From Citrobacter tructae (GTDB lineage Bacteria > Pseudomonadota > Gammaproteobacteria > Enterobacterales > Enterobacteriaceae), in contig NZ_CP038469.1 of assembly GCF_004684345.1 (NCBI RefSeq), forward strand, positions 1,550,001 through 1,614,000: DNA of 64,000 nucleotides, written 5' to 3'. Both the position numbers and the translations under genes were made by a program. Positions within the stretch are counted from its first letter, which is position 1, and every line of letters begins with the position of its first letter. The notes beneath the pieces are model-generated. The model was not told the origin of the DNA. It searched no databases and saw only the letters and a list, made by a program, of their open reading frames with translations. This document shows positions 1-8,685 of the stretch, in pieces.

Positions 1-985
1 GAACTTGTCGCTGCACCGCCTGCACTGCCTGTTCAATCGCGACTTCAAATGCTCGCTGATTGGCCGCACCATGACTTTTTATCACCGTGCCGCGCAATCC
101 TAACAGACAGGCGCCATTATACTGGTCGGGGTTGAGGTGACTGAATCGCCTCGTTAGGCTTTTTTGTAACCAACGTTTTAATAACAGCAGCCACCACGAC
201 CGTTTTTTCCCCTCACCCTGAGATTTCAGCAGTGAGAGGAACATTCTTACAACACCTTCCATCGTCTTTAATGTGACATTGCCTGTAAAGCCGTCACAAA
301 CCAGCACATCGGTTTTGCCAGTCAACAACTCATTGGCTTCAAGATAGCCGATATAGTTGATGGAAGGGATTGTTTTTAGCACAGCAGAAGCATCCCGAAT
401 ACTGTCGAGACCCTTAGTTTCTTCTTCACCGATATTGAGCAATGCAACGCGAGGATTGGTAATCCCAACCACTTCCTCTGCCAACACGGAGCCCATGACG
501 GCAAATTGCACCAACATCGTACTGTCGCAATCGACGTTAGCGCCTAAATCCAGCACCACCGTTTTGCCCTTTTGCTGATGCGGTAACACCGTCACCAGCG
601 CAGGGCGCTCAATCCCCTCAAGGGGTTTGAGTAATAGCTTCGCAAGTCCCATTAGCGCGCCCGTATTACCGGCGCTGACACAGGCTTCTGCACGACCTTC
701 TTTCACGAGCTCCAAGGCAACACGCATAGAACTACCGCGACTGGCGCGGATAGCTTGCGAGGGCCGGGCATCACTGGCAATAACTGACTGAGCAGGGATA
801 ATCTGCAGACGTGAACGTTGTTCGAAGTCAGCTTTGGCAAGTAATGGCGTGATTGTATCGGGATCCCCGACTAAAAGAAGTGTGAGTTGCGAATTAGAAT
901 TCAGTGCCTGCAATGCTGCAGGCACTGTCACGGTAGGGCCAAAATCGCCCCCCATGACATCTAACGCCAGGGTTAGACGTGTCAA
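1..985 (-). CDS. plsX: Phosphate acyltransferase PlsX (partial, C-terminus beyond window)
   Basis: PlsX makes acyl-phosphate from acyl-ACP, the acyl donor for PlsY in phospholipid synthesis, as a peripheral membrane enzyme. Reading leftward from a TTG codon at 985 gives MTRLTLALDVMGGDFGP, the family N-terminus, and the frame stays open for about 328 codons to the window edge; the enterobacterial protein has about 356. The TTG start is chosen because the conserved N-terminus begins there and no ATG lies nearby. It is the last visible gene of the leftward set yceD-rpmF-plsX, which leads into the fab genes in relatives. The C-terminal 28 or so residues are not in the window. Confidence 0.95.
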   Translation of the reverse strand, partial: MTRLTLALDVMGGDFGPTVTVPAALQALNSNSQLTLLLVGDPDTITPLLAKADFEQRSRLQIIPAQSVIASDARPSQAIRASRGSSMRVALELVKEGRAEACVSAGNTGALMGLAKLLLKPLEGIERPALVTVLPHQQKGKTVVLDLGANVDCDSTMLVQFAVMGSVLAEEVVGITNPRVALLNIGEEETKGLDSIRDASAVLKTIPSINYIGYLEANELLTGKTDVLVCDGFTGNVTLKTMEGVVRMFLSLLKSQGEGKKRSWWLLLLKRWLQKSLTRRFSHLNPDQYNGACLLGLRGTVIKSHGAANQRAFEVAIEQAVQAVQRQV

Positions 986-1010
986 GGTATCGTCGCTGCC
1001 CGGTTAGGTG

Positions 1011-1032
1011 TTTCCCCAGTTACCCGGGGAAA
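1011..1032. repeat. Hairpin between rpmF and plsX
   Basis: TTTCCCC (1011-1017) and GGGGAAA (1026-1032) form a perfect 7-bp stem in the rpmF-plsX gap. No T-run follows on the minus strand, so it is more likely an RNA processing or attenuation structure than a terminator. Function is not known from the sequence. Confidence 0.4.
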
Positions 1033-1107
1033 GCCTCACTAAGCTTCATCACGCTGGTACTCTTTGTTTTTCTCACCGAGGTGGGAAATTCATTGAGCCA
1101 TGCGTGA

Positions 1108-1281
1108 TTACTTAGCGATTACCTTACGGCCACGGTAGAAACCGTCGGCAGTGATGTGGTGACGCAGGTGTTGTTCACCAGAAGTTTTGTCTACAGACAG
1201 GCTGGTGACTGCGGTCAGAGCGTCATGAGAACGACGCATGCCACGTTTGGAACGGGTTGGTTTATTCTGTTGTACGGCCAT
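1108..1281 (-). CDS. rpmF: 50S ribosomal protein bL32
   Basis: A 57-codon frame encodes the small basic ribosomal protein bL32. It starts MAVQQNKPTRSKRGMRRSHD and ends GRKVIAK, with many Lys, Arg and His residues typical of an rRNA-binding protein of the large subunit. The length equals the usual enterobacterial length. It begins 16 bp after the stop of yceD on the same strand, so the two are almost certainly co-transcribed, and plsX follows about 120 bp on. This pairing of a ribosomal protein with fatty-acid genes is the conserved arrangement in the family. Confidence 0.97.
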   Translation of the reverse strand: MAVQQNKPTRSKRGMRRSHDALTAVTSLSVDKTSGEQHLRHHITADGFYRGRKVIAK

Positions 1282-1297
1282 GGACCTTACTCCTCAA

Positions 1298-1819
1298 TTA
1301 CTTACGCTTTAAGCTGGCTAATACGGCAAATGGGTTTGGTTTTTGCGCTTCATCAGGCAATTCACCAAAGACCATGTCCGCCTCGGACACTTCACAGTGT
1401 TCAGAATCATGCACCGGAACTACCGGCAAGGAGAGGATAATCTCATCTTCAACCATTGCAAGTAGATCGATTTCACCGAATTCGTTAACCTCAATCGGCT
1501 CATACGCTTCCGGCAGTGCTTCAGCCTGCTCGTCAGAACGAACAGGACTAAAACAATATGTTGTGTGAACATGAAGTGGGAACGGTTTCCCGCAACGCTG
1601 ACATGCGAGCGTAACCGAGACCTTCGCATCGCCTGTAATAACGGCAAGACGCTGGTTGTCGATCGCGAACGACATGGAGCATTCCACATCACTGTCCACA
1701 CTGACTACGAAATCGGAGACGCGCTCTACCAGATCAGAAGTGTAGATACCTTCATAATCGAGGCGTTTTTGAGCCGTACGAACCGGATCAAGAGTCAGGG
1801 GTAATTTTACCTTTTGCAT
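1298..1819 (-). CDS. yceD: 23S rRNA accumulation protein YceD (DUF177)
   Basis: A 173-residue acidic protein of the YceD/DUF177 family, which is needed for normal 23S rRNA accumulation and is nearly always encoded directly before rpmF. It begins MQKVKLPLTLDPVRTAQKR. A Cys pair (CQRCGKPF, about residues 93-100) and a later DSEHCE segment match the family pattern. Length is normal. The 16-bp gap to rpmF implies one transcript. The molecular mechanism of the family is not settled, so the product name rests on family membership. Confidence 0.93.
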   Translation of the reverse strand: MQKVKLPLTLDPVRTAQKRLDYEGIYTSDLVERVSDFVVSVDSDVECSMSFAIDNQRLAVITGDAKVSVTLACQRCGKPFPLHVHTTYCFSPVRSDEQAEALPEAYEPIEVNEFGEIDLLAMVEDEIILSLPVVPVHDSEHCEVSEADMVFGELPDEAQKPNPFAVLASLKRK

Positions 1820-2016
1820 AGGGCGCGCATATTAACTTTGTAACGTCATATAGTCAAAGAAAAAGGCAGTCTGCGGTTGCCTTTTGCCAATAATTCGCAC
1901 ACATTGCGGGTCATCGACTTAAAATCGTTCAAGCCAGGCCATAATAGCCAGCTTGAAGGTCGAGGGCCCTAGTTTAAAATGGCTCTCATCAATACGCTAT
2001 ATGCGAGGGAAAAAAT
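1820..2016. promoter_or_regulatory. Divergent yceD/yceF spacer with hairpin
   Basis: This 197-bp spacer separates two genes that read away from each other, so it must hold both promoters. A hairpin AAAAGGCA (1861-1868) / TGCCTTTT (1878-1885) lies close to yceD. In E. coli the small RNA SraB has been mapped to the yceD-yceF spacer, so a counterpart is possible here, but I cannot define its ends and do not call it as an RNA gene. Confidence 0.4.
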
Positions 2017-2601
2017 ATGCCTCAACTCATTCTTGCATCCACCTCTCCCTGGCGTCGCGCCTTGCTCGAAAAACTGGCCATCCCGTTCGAATGCGCAGCG
2101 CCCGAGGTAGATGAAACGCCTTTACTTGGCGAAACACCACGGCATTTGGTGTTACGCCTGGCACAGGAAAAAGCGCAATCTCTTGCCCACCGCTACACAT
2201 CACATCTCATCATTGGCTCCGATCAAATTTGTGTGCTTGATGGAGAAATAACCGGTAAGCCGCTAACAGAAGAGAAAGCCAGACAACAATTAACCAAAGC
2301 CAGCGGTAATATTGTGACGTTTTACACCGGACTGGCGCTGTATAATTCTGCAAACGGACACTTACAAACCGAAGTCGAACCGTTCGATGTTCATTTCCGC
2401 CATTTAAGCGAAGCGGAAATAGACGATTACGTGCGCAAAGAACGTCCGTTACATTGTGCCGGAAGTTTTAAAAGCGAAGGATTAGGTATTGCGCTCTTTG
2501 AGCGTCTGGAGGGCCGCGATCCCAATACGTTGGTTGGACTGCCACTGATCGCGTTGTGTCAGATGCTACGTCGCGAAGAGATGAACCCGTTGAAGGCCTA
2601 A
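2017..2601 (+). CDS. yceF: 7-methyl-GTP pyrophosphatase YceF (Maf family)
   Basis: A 194-residue Maf-family nucleotide pyrophosphatase. The enterobacterial YceF branch hydrolyses 7-methyl-GTP, removing modified nucleotides from the pool. It starts with the family signature LILASTSPWRRALLEKL and carries the conserved GSDQICVLDGEITGKP active-site stretch around residues 67-82. Length is normal. It stands alone on the plus strand between two leftward units and is followed by a strong hairpin at 2610-2639. Confidence 0.94.
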   Translation: MPQLILASTSPWRRALLEKLAIPFECAAPEVDETPLLGETPRHLVLRLAQEKAQSLAHRYTSHLIIGSDQICVLDGEITGKPLTEEKARQQLTKASGNIVTFYTGLALYNSANGHLQTEVEPFDVHFRHLSEAEIDDYVRKERPLHCAGSFKSEGLGIALFERLEGRDPNTLVGLPLIALCQMLRREEMNPLKA

Positions 2602-2609
2602 TTAATGTG

Positions 2610-2639
2610 CTGGCCTACAGGCGCAATCCCGTAGGCCAG
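2610..2639. terminator. Hairpin between convergent yceF and rluC
   Basis: CTGGCCTAC (2610-2618) and GTAGGCCAG (2631-2639) form a perfect 9-bp stem with a 12-base loop in the 53-bp gap between two convergent genes. There is no clear T-run. The sequence resembles half of a REP/BIME unit, and the same TGGCCTAC/GTAGGCCA arms recur after flgN (19269-19291). It probably stabilises or ends both transcripts. Confidence 0.6.
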
Positions 2640-2654
2640 ACAGGCAACGCGTCA

Positions 2655-3608
2655 TCAGACTTTGCGGCGTAATACCTCAAGGCAGCGTTTCAACTGATTA
2701 TCCATCGGGGCTTCAACACGCATGACCTCACCGGTTCCCGGATGGGTAAACTTCAATGCTGCGGCGTGCAGAAACAGTCGATTCAGCCCCGTACCCGCCA
2801 GCTGCTTATCGAACTCACGGTCGCCATAGCGATCGTCAAAAGCAATAGGATGTCCAGCAAATTGTGTATGCACGCGAATCTGGTGAGTACGTCCGGTCAC
2901 CGGGCTACAGCGCACAAGAGTGGCAAACGCATAACGCTCTTCGACTTTAAATCGCGTCTCTGACGGCTTACCTTCCTGATTTACCCGCACGATTCGCTCA
3001 CCGCTTTGCAGAATATTCTTTAACAGCGGCGCCTGTACGGTTTTGACATGCGACTGCCACTGGCCTCTTACCAGCGCAAGGTAATCTTTTTGCATCCCTT
3101 TTTCACGCAACTGCTCATGCAACGATCGCAGTGCAGAACGCTTTTTGGCGACCAACAGCACGCCAGAGGTGTCACGGTCGAGACGATGCACCAGCTCAAG
3201 GAAACGTGCCTCCGGGCGTAGCGCACGCAAACCTTCGATCACGCCAAAACTTAATCCGCTGCCGCCATGCACGGCCGTGCCGGATGGTTTATTAAGCACC
3301 AGAATATGGTCATCCTCATACAGAATAACGTCGGCCAACGCGGCGACCTTCTGCAGATGCGGCGAAATCGCCTCTTCTTCACGCTCAGCGACGCGCACAG
3401 GCGGAATACGCACAATATCCCCGTCTTCAAGCTTGTACTCAGGTTTGATGCGTTTTTTATTCACCCGCACTTCGCCTTTACGCAAAATGCGATAAATCAT
3501 ACTTTTCGGCACGCCTTTAAGCTGGGTGCGTAGAAAGTTGTCGATGCGTTGCCCTGCTTCGTCGGCAGTAATGGCAACTATTTTTACGGCTGGAGTCTCT
3601 GTTTTCAT
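2655..3608 (-). CDS. rluC: 23S rRNA pseudouridine(955/2504/2580) synthase RluC
   Basis: A 317-residue enzyme that makes three pseudouridines in the peptidyl-transferase region of 23S rRNA. An S4-like RNA-binding domain fills about residues 15-75 (GQRIDNFLRTQL), followed by the RluA-type catalytic domain with HRLDRDTSG holding the catalytic Asp near residue 144, and the later GRTHQIRVH motif. The frame is open to 3650, but I choose the ATG at 3608 because MKTETP is the conserved N-terminus. It diverges from rne, sharing a long spacer with it. Confidence 0.95.
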   Translation of the reverse strand: MKTETPAVKIVAITADEAGQRIDNFLRTQLKGVPKSMIYRILRKGEVRVNKKRIKPEYKLEDGDIVRIPPVRVAEREEEAISPHLQKVAALADVILYEDDHILVLNKPSGTAVHGGSGLSFGVIEGLRALRPEARFLELVHRLDRDTSGVLLVAKKRSALRSLHEQLREKGMQKDYLALVRGQWQSHVKTVQAPLLKNILQSGERIVRVNQEGKPSETRFKVEERYAFATLVRCSPVTGRTHQIRVHTQFAGHPIAFDDRYGDREFDKQLAGTGLNRLFLHAAALKFTHPGTGEVMRVEAPMDNQLKRCLEVLRRKV

Positions 3609-4182
3609 GGGCGCTGATTTTAAATAGCCATCAAGATTCGCGCCACTCATTTTTCTATGCTTATATTAACTGCTATACCCTATTACACAGGTTTAACAGT
3701 TTCGATTTGGTGGTTATTAAACCAATCACTCTGCGGAAGTGTAAAAACTGTGAGTAACCGGGTGATAAATGGCAAAAGTCATCTTGCTATAACAAGGTTA
3801 GCAGTGGAATAATGAGGTCGTCTCCGTGTTGAATCTTGTTAAAACAAGAACTTTTCCGGAATGACCCAATTTTGCCCGACCGATCATCAACGCAGCAATG
3901 GCGTAAGACGTATTGATCTTTCAGGCAGTTAGCGGGCTGCGGGTTGCAGTCCTTACCGGTAAAAAGGAAGCTTCTCTGGAGAGTAACACCCAGACTGTTC
4001 CCCTGATAATTGCGCTGTGTTTCCGTATGAAATACAGGCAACCGACACTCTGCGCCTCTTTGAGCTGACGATAACCGTGAGGTTGGCGACGCGAATAGAC
4101 ACGAGGCCATCGGTTCACACCCGGAAAGGCATTACTCTGCCCGCAGCTTAGTCGTCAATGTAAGAATAATGAGTAAGTTACG
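3609..4182 (+). promoter_or_regulatory. rne promoter and long 5' leader
   Basis: There is no credible gene in these 574 bases. A promoter-like pair TTGCTA (3784-3789) and AATAAT (3808-3813) would start RNA near 3822, giving a leader of about 361 nt, which equals the known E. coli rne leader length. In relatives the leader folds into hairpins (hp2 and hp3) through which RNase E degrades its own mRNA. The leader here is rich in inverted segments and ends with GAGTAAGTTACG before the start codon. The promoter is inferred from sequence and known biology. Confidence 0.75.
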
Positions 4183-7100
4183 ATGAAAAGAATGTTAATT
4201 AACGCGACTCAGCAAGAAGAGTTGCGTGTCGCCCTTGTAGATGGGCAGCGCCTGTACGATCTGGATATCGAAAGTCCTGGACACGAGCAGAAAAAAGCCA
4301 ACATCTATAAAGGTAAAATTACCCGTATTGAACCGAGTCTGGAAGCCGCTTTTGTTGATTACGGCGCTGAACGTCACGGTTTCCTCCCGTTAAAAGAAAT
4401 TGCCCGCGAATATTTCCCCGCTAATTACAACTCCCACGGTCGTCCCAACATTAAAGATGTGTTGCGTGAAGGTCAGGAAGTGATTGTTCAGATTGATAAA
4501 GAAGAACGCGGCAACAAAGGTGCTGCGTTGACCACCTTTATCAGCCTGGCGGGTAGTTATCTGGTTCTGATGCCCAATAACCCGCGCGCGGGTGGTATCT
4601 CTCGTCGTATCGAAGGCGACGACCGGACTGAACTCAAAGAAGCGCTGGCAAGCCTGGAACTGCCTGATGGCATGGGGCTTATCGTACGTACCGCAGGCGT
4701 TGGCAAATCCGCCGAGGCGCTGCAGTGGGATCTGAGCTTCCGTCTGAAGCACTGGGAAGCGATTCAAAAAGCCGCTGACAGCCGTCCAGCTCCGTTCCTG
4801 ATCCACCAGGAAAGCAACGTCATCGTTCGCGCATTCCGCGACTATTTGCGTCAGGATATCGGCGAAATTCTCATCGACAACCCGAAAGTCATGGAGATGG
4901 CGCGTCAGCACATCGCCGCGCTGGGTCGTCCGGATTTCAGCAGCAAAATCAAACTTTACACCGGTGAAATTCCGCTGTTCAGCCACTATCAAATCGAGTC
5001 TCAGATTGAGTCTGCGTTCCAGCGTGAAGTGCGCCTGCCTTCCGGCGGTTCTATCGTTATCGATAGCACCGAAGCGCTGACCGCAATTGATATCAACTCC
5101 GCACGCGCCACGCGTGGGGGCGATATCGAAGAAACCGCATTTAATACCAACCTTGAAGCGGCCGATGAAATCGCTCGCCAGCTGCGTCTTCGTGACCTTG
5201 GCGGCCTGATTGTTATCGACTTCATCGACATGACTCCGGTACGCCACCAGCGCGCGGTAGAAAACCGTCTGCGTGAAGCGGTACGCCAGGACCGTGCGCG
5301 TATCCAGATTAGCCACATTTCTCGTTTCGGCCTGCTGGAGATGTCTCGTCAGCGTCTAAGCCCGTCACTGGGTGAGTCCAGTCATCACGTCTGCCCGCGC
5401 TGTAGCGGTACTGGCACCGTGCGTGATAACGAATCACTGTCGCTGTCTATTCTGCGCCTGATTGAAGAAGAAGCGCTGAAGGAAAACACCCAGGAAGTCC
5501 ACGCGATTGTCCCGGTGCCAATTGCATCTTATCTGCTCAACGAAAAACGTACTGCAGTCAATGCCATTGAAACCCGCCAGAACGGCGTGCGTTGTGTGAT
5601 CGTGCCAAACGATCAAATGGAAACGCCGCACTACTCTGTTCTGCGCGTACGTAAAGGTGAAGAGACATCGACTCTGAGCTATCTTCTGCCGAAACTGCAC
5701 GAAGAAGAGATGGCGTTACCGACAGAAGAAGAGTACGTCGAGCGTAAACAGCCTGAGCAGCCTGCGCTGGCGACCTTCGCCATGCCTGAAGTGCCGCCTG
5801 CCCCTCAGGAGCCTGCCGTTAAAGCAGCAGCTGCCGCACCAAAAGCAGCCGTTGTTGCAGCCGGAACCGAGCAACCTGGTTTGTTTGGCCGCTTCCTCGG
5901 CGCACTGAAGTCAATCTTCGGTGGCACTGAAGAAGCGAAGCCGGTTGAGCAGCCTGCACCAACAGCTGAAGAGAAATCTGAACGCCAGCAGGATCGTCGT
6001 AAACCTCGTCAGAACAATCGTCGTGACCGTAACGATCGTAACGATCGCCGTGATAATCGCGATAACCGTGGCGACCGTGATAACCGCAATGAACGTTCTG
6101 AAAGCGGCGAAAACCGCGATGACAATCGCCGTAACCGTCGCCAGTCGCAGCAGCAAAATGTGGAACCGCGCGATAACCGCCAGCAGTCCACCGACGTCGC
6201 TGACAAAGCGAAGTCTGGGGATGAGCAACAGGCTCCGCGTCGTGAACGCAACCGCCGTCGTAACGATGACAAGCGTCAGGCCCAGCAGGACGTTAAAGAA
6301 CTGAACCTGACTGAACAGCCGGCACAGGATACGGATCAGGAAGAGCGCGTTCGCCAGCCTCAAAGCCGCCGTAAACAGCGTCAGTTGAACCAGAAGGTGC
6401 GTTTCACCGATAGCGCGACTGCCGAAGCCGAAGTCGCGACCGCTGCCGTTGTTGCTGAAGCCGCTGTGGCAGAACCTGTTGTACAGGCTGCTGTCGCTCA
6501 GCGTACTGAACTGGCAAAAGTCGACTTACCTGCCGTCGTCGCACCAGAGCATGAAGACAACAGCGAAGCACGTGATACCAACGGTATGCCACGTCGTTCT
6601 CGCCGTTCGCCTCGCCATCTGCGCGTAAGCGGCCAGCGTCGTCGTCGCTATCGTGACGAACGTTACCCGGTTCAGTCGCCGATGCCGATAGCGGTCGCCT
6701 GTGCGTCTCCGGAATTAGCGTCTGGCAAAGTTTGGATCAGCTACCCTGTTGCCCGTCCGCAGGAATTGCAGGTTGAAGAACAGAATGAGCAAGACGTTGC
6801 ACAGATGCAGCAGCTCGTCGCTGAACAACAAACCATTGCCGCGGTCGTTGAGCCTGTAGTTGAAGCTGTAGCAGTAACAGAAGCACCGGCTATCAACGAA
6901 ACCATCGTTGCCGAACCTCAGGAAGTGGTGGTTGAAACCACGCATCCAGACGTTATTGCGACGCCAGTTGAGGAACAACCGCAGCTCATCGCTGAAGCTG
7001 ACGTACCGGTTGCTGAAGAAATCGTTGCTGTATCCGAGCCAGTGGCAGATGTACTAGAAACCCCGGTTGTCGAAGCACCTGTCCAGGTTGATGTCGCCGT

Positions 7101-7407
7101 CGCCAAGCCAGAAGTGGTTGAGCCGGTAGTCGAGGTCGCTACAGCGTCTCCTGCTCCGCAGGAAGACGTCGTTGTCGCTGAAGCGGTTGTAGAACGAGTA
7201 TCTGTTATCGCTGAACCTAAAACGGTTCATAGCCACGCAACCGCACCGATGACCCGTGCACCTGCGCCGGACTATGTACCGGAAGCACCGCGTCAGAGCG
7301 ACTGGCAGCGTCCTGCTTTCGGCTTCGAAGGCAAAGGTGCCGCAGGCGGTCACAGTGCTACACATCAGGCTACTGCGCCAGCAACGCGCCCGCAGCCTGT
7401 TGAGTAA
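4183..7407 (+). CDS. rne: Ribonuclease E
   Basis: RNase E (1074 residues, slightly longer than the 1061 of E. coli) starts mRNA decay and processes rRNA and tRNA as the scaffold of the membrane-bound degradosome. The catalytic half has an S1 domain (about 35-125), the 5'-sensor/RNase H region, the metal-binding Asp303 (IDINSARATRG) and Asp346 (VIDFIDM), and the Zn-link CPRC at 404-407. The C-terminal half is disordered. It contains the amphipathic membrane anchor (about 565-582, LFGRFLGALKSIFGG), an Arg/Asp/Asn-rich RNA-binding region (about 600-720) and Val/Ala/Glu-rich segments for RhlB, enolase and PNPase contact. An intrinsic terminator follows directly. Confidence 0.98.
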   Translation: MKRMLINATQQEELRVALVDGQRLYDLDIESPGHEQKKANIYKGKITRIEPSLEAAFVDYGAERHGFLPLKEIAREYFPANYNSHGRPNIKDVLREGQEVIVQIDKEERGNKGAALTTFISLAGSYLVLMPNNPRAGGISRRIEGDDRTELKEALASLELPDGMGLIVRTAGVGKSAEALQWDLSFRLKHWEAIQKAADSRPAPFLIHQESNVIVRAFRDYLRQDIGEILIDNPKVMEMARQHIAALGRPDFSSKIKLYTGEIPLFSHYQIESQIESAFQREVRLPSGGSIVIDSTEALTAIDINSARATRGGDIEETAFNTNLEAADEIARQLRLRDLGGLIVIDFIDMTPVRHQRAVENRLREAVRQDRARIQISHISRFGLLEMSRQRLSPSLGESSHHVCPRCSGTGTVRDNESLSLSILRLIEEEALKENTQEVHAIVPVPIASYLLNEKRTAVNAIETRQNGVRCVIVPNDQMETPHYSVLRVRKGEETSTLSYLLPKLHEEEMALPTEEEYVERKQPEQPALATFAMPEVPPAPQEPAVKAAAAAPKAAVVAAGTEQPGLFGRFLGALKSIFGGTEEAKPVEQPAPTAEEKSERQQDRRKPRQNNRRDRNDRNDRRDNRDNRGDRDNRNERSESGENRDDNRRNRRQSQQQNVEPRDNRQQSTDVADKAKSGDEQQAPRRERNRRRNDDKRQAQQDVKELNLTEQPAQDTDQEERVRQPQSRRKQRQLNQKVRFTDSATAEAEVATAAVVAEAAVAEPVVQAAVAQRTELAKVDLPAVVAPEHEDNSEARDTNGMPRRSRRSPRHLRVSGQRRRRYRDERYPVQSPMPIAVACASPELASGKVWISYPVARPQELQVEEQNEQDVAQMQQLVAEQQTIAAVVEPVVEAVAVTEAPAINETIVAEPQEVVVETTHPDVIATPVEEQPQLIAEADVPVAEEIVAVSEPVADVLETPVVEAPVQVDVAVAKPEVVEPVVEVATASPAPQEDVVVAEAVVERVSVIAEPKTVHSHATAPMTRAPAPDYVPEAPRQSDWQRPAFGFEGKGAAGGHSATHQATAPATRPQPVE

Positions 7408-7422
7408 GCCGTAATCAACATC

Positions 7423-7449
7423 AAAGCCGACCTTCGGGTCGGCTTTTTT
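7423..7449 (+). terminator. rne intrinsic terminator
   Basis: AAAGCCGACC (7423-7432), loop TTCG, GGTCGGCTTT (7437-7446), then Ts: a 10-bp GC-rich stem with a UUCG tetraloop and a T-run 15 bp after the rne stop. This is a textbook intrinsic terminator. Confidence 0.95.
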
Positions 7450-7641
7450 ATATCTCGTCTATTCGTTTCATCCCCTTCAGATGTGGCATCACATCTTTCA
7501 TTACCCTTAACTGCGGATATCGAGCAAAAAATTACAGCAACGGCTCAAGGAATTGTAGGACTGGCGATCGATAGCGGCGCGATTGCGTTGGCGATGAGAC
7601 TAGTGGGTAATCCGGCGGAGAGTCAGGCTACAGCGGCATAA
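7448..7641 (+). pseudogene. Coding-like fragment after rne, no start codon
   Basis: From the rne stop to 7641 the rne frame stays open for 77 codons and runs straight through the terminator. Its last part (about 7500-7641) looks protein-like: LTADIEQKITATAQGIVG followed by LAIDSGAIALAMRLVGNP, ending in TAA at 7639-7641. There is no upstream ATG, GTG or ribosome-binding site after the terminator, so it is unlikely to be translated from its start. It could be the tail of a lost gene or chance. I do not recognise the family. Confidence 0.3.
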
Positions 7642-7676
7642 AAAAATGCCCGCTCCGGGTGTTAAGGGAGCGGGCA
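7641..7676 (-). terminator. flgKL intrinsic terminator
   Basis: TGCCCGCTCC (7647-7656) and GGAGCGGGCA (7667-7676) form a 10-bp stem. Read on the minus strand it is followed by a run of Ts (the A-run 7641-7646). It lies 42 bp after the flgL stop and ends the leftward flagellar transcript. Confidence 0.93.
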
Positions 7677-7717
7677 GACAAACATATCCAGTTTCATGAT
7701 ATGTTCAAAAAGGGCCG

Positions 7718-8671
7718 TTACCGGTTAAGCTGGAACAACGACATTCCCTGCATATCAGAAAACGCTTTATAGGATGCCTGTAGTGCAGCCTGCTGCATTA
7801 CGTAGGACGAAATCGCTGCGTTCCAGTCTACATCTACCAGGTTACTCATCTGCTGGGTTTGGCCCAATGCACGATCGGCCCCCAGCGAATCCAATGAGCT
7901 CAATTCACTGAGCTGCGTGCCTAATTCAGCGCGAACGGACAGCACGTTATTAAGCGAGTTTTTCAGACCCCGGCTGGTTTTATCAATCGCAGCTGCGGCT
8001 TTATCTTTTTCCGCATCATTACCTGCGATAGGTGTGTTAAGTGCCTCGATGGCGGTATCCAGCATTTTGAACAGGTTCTTTTCCTGTGTACCGCCCGCAG
8101 GCTCCGGTACGGCATTGCTGGTCAGGTTGGCAAATACTTTATCGCCGGTATGCCCAATCACCATGGTACGAGCGGCATCTACCTGCTGGGTCACGTTTGT
8201 TGTGCCGCCACTGTAGGCACCATCAGCTTGTGCAAACGGTGCAGATTCTGTTTTGTATCCCCCGAAAATATAGCGACCATTGCCATCGGTGCTGTTTGCC
8301 AGGTTCATCAGCTGATCGCGGATCCCCTGTAAGTCAGTCGCCAGTGATGCCCGGTCATCATCACTTAACGTACCGTTGGCGGCGTGGACAATTTTTTCCT
8401 GAGCGGTCTGGATAGCCGTCGTAACCTGCCCCAGAACGTTCTCTTCCAGCGAGACTTTTTGCGTCGCGAATGAGCGCGCCAGCGTATATTGGCTGTTTTG
8501 TGCCTGAGCCTGAGACAGCACGACAGCCTGTGACGCAGCAATCGGATCGTCCGACGGGTTGATCACCCGTTTGCCCGTCGACATTTGCTCGCCGAACTTC
8601 ATCCATTCAGCCTGAGAGTTAGTGATACCGCGCATATTCTGCTGGTACATCATCTGGGTGCTGATACGCAT
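7718..8671 (-). CDS. flgL: Flagellar hook-filament junction protein FlgL (HAP3)
   Basis: FlgL (317 residues) is the second junction protein between hook and filament; it sits on FlgK and receives the first flagellin subunits. The N-terminus MRISTQMMYQQNMRGITNSQ and the C-terminal helix ending in LFQLNR have the heptad pattern of the flagellin/HAP3 D0-D1 coiled coil, and the middle is variable. There is no signal peptide, as expected for a type III flagellar export substrate. It starts 14 bp after the flgK stop, so the pair is one transcript from the sigma-28 promoter before flgK. Confidence 0.97.
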   Translation of the reverse strand: MRISTQMMYQQNMRGITNSQAEWMKFGEQMSTGKRVINPSDDPIAASQAVVLSQAQAQNSQYTLARSFATQKVSLEENVLGQVTTAIQTAQEKIVHAANGTLSDDDRASLATDLQGIRDQLMNLANSTDGNGRYIFGGYKTESAPFAQADGAYSGGTTNVTQQVDAARTMVIGHTGDKVFANLTSNAVPEPAGGTQEKNLFKMLDTAIEALNTPIAGNDAEKDKAAAAIDKTSRGLKNSLNNVLSVRAELGTQLSELSSLDSLGADRALGQTQQMSNLVDVDWNAAISSYVMQQAALQASYKAFSDMQGMSLFQLNR

Positions 8672-8685
8672 TGTGTCCCTCTCCC

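Noticed and set aside
3787..4110. 107-codon minus-strand frame antisense to the rne leader (resembles the position of E. coli yceQ)
   Set aside because: It lies entirely within the structured, conserved rne leader. Conservation there is explained by RNA structure, there is no ribosome site, and the composition (many Cys, Arg, Ser) is not protein-like.
4390..5316. 308-codon minus-strand frame inside rne
   Set aside because: It is the complement of the strongly conserved RNase E catalytic domain; such long antisense frames are usual in GC-rich codon-biased genes.
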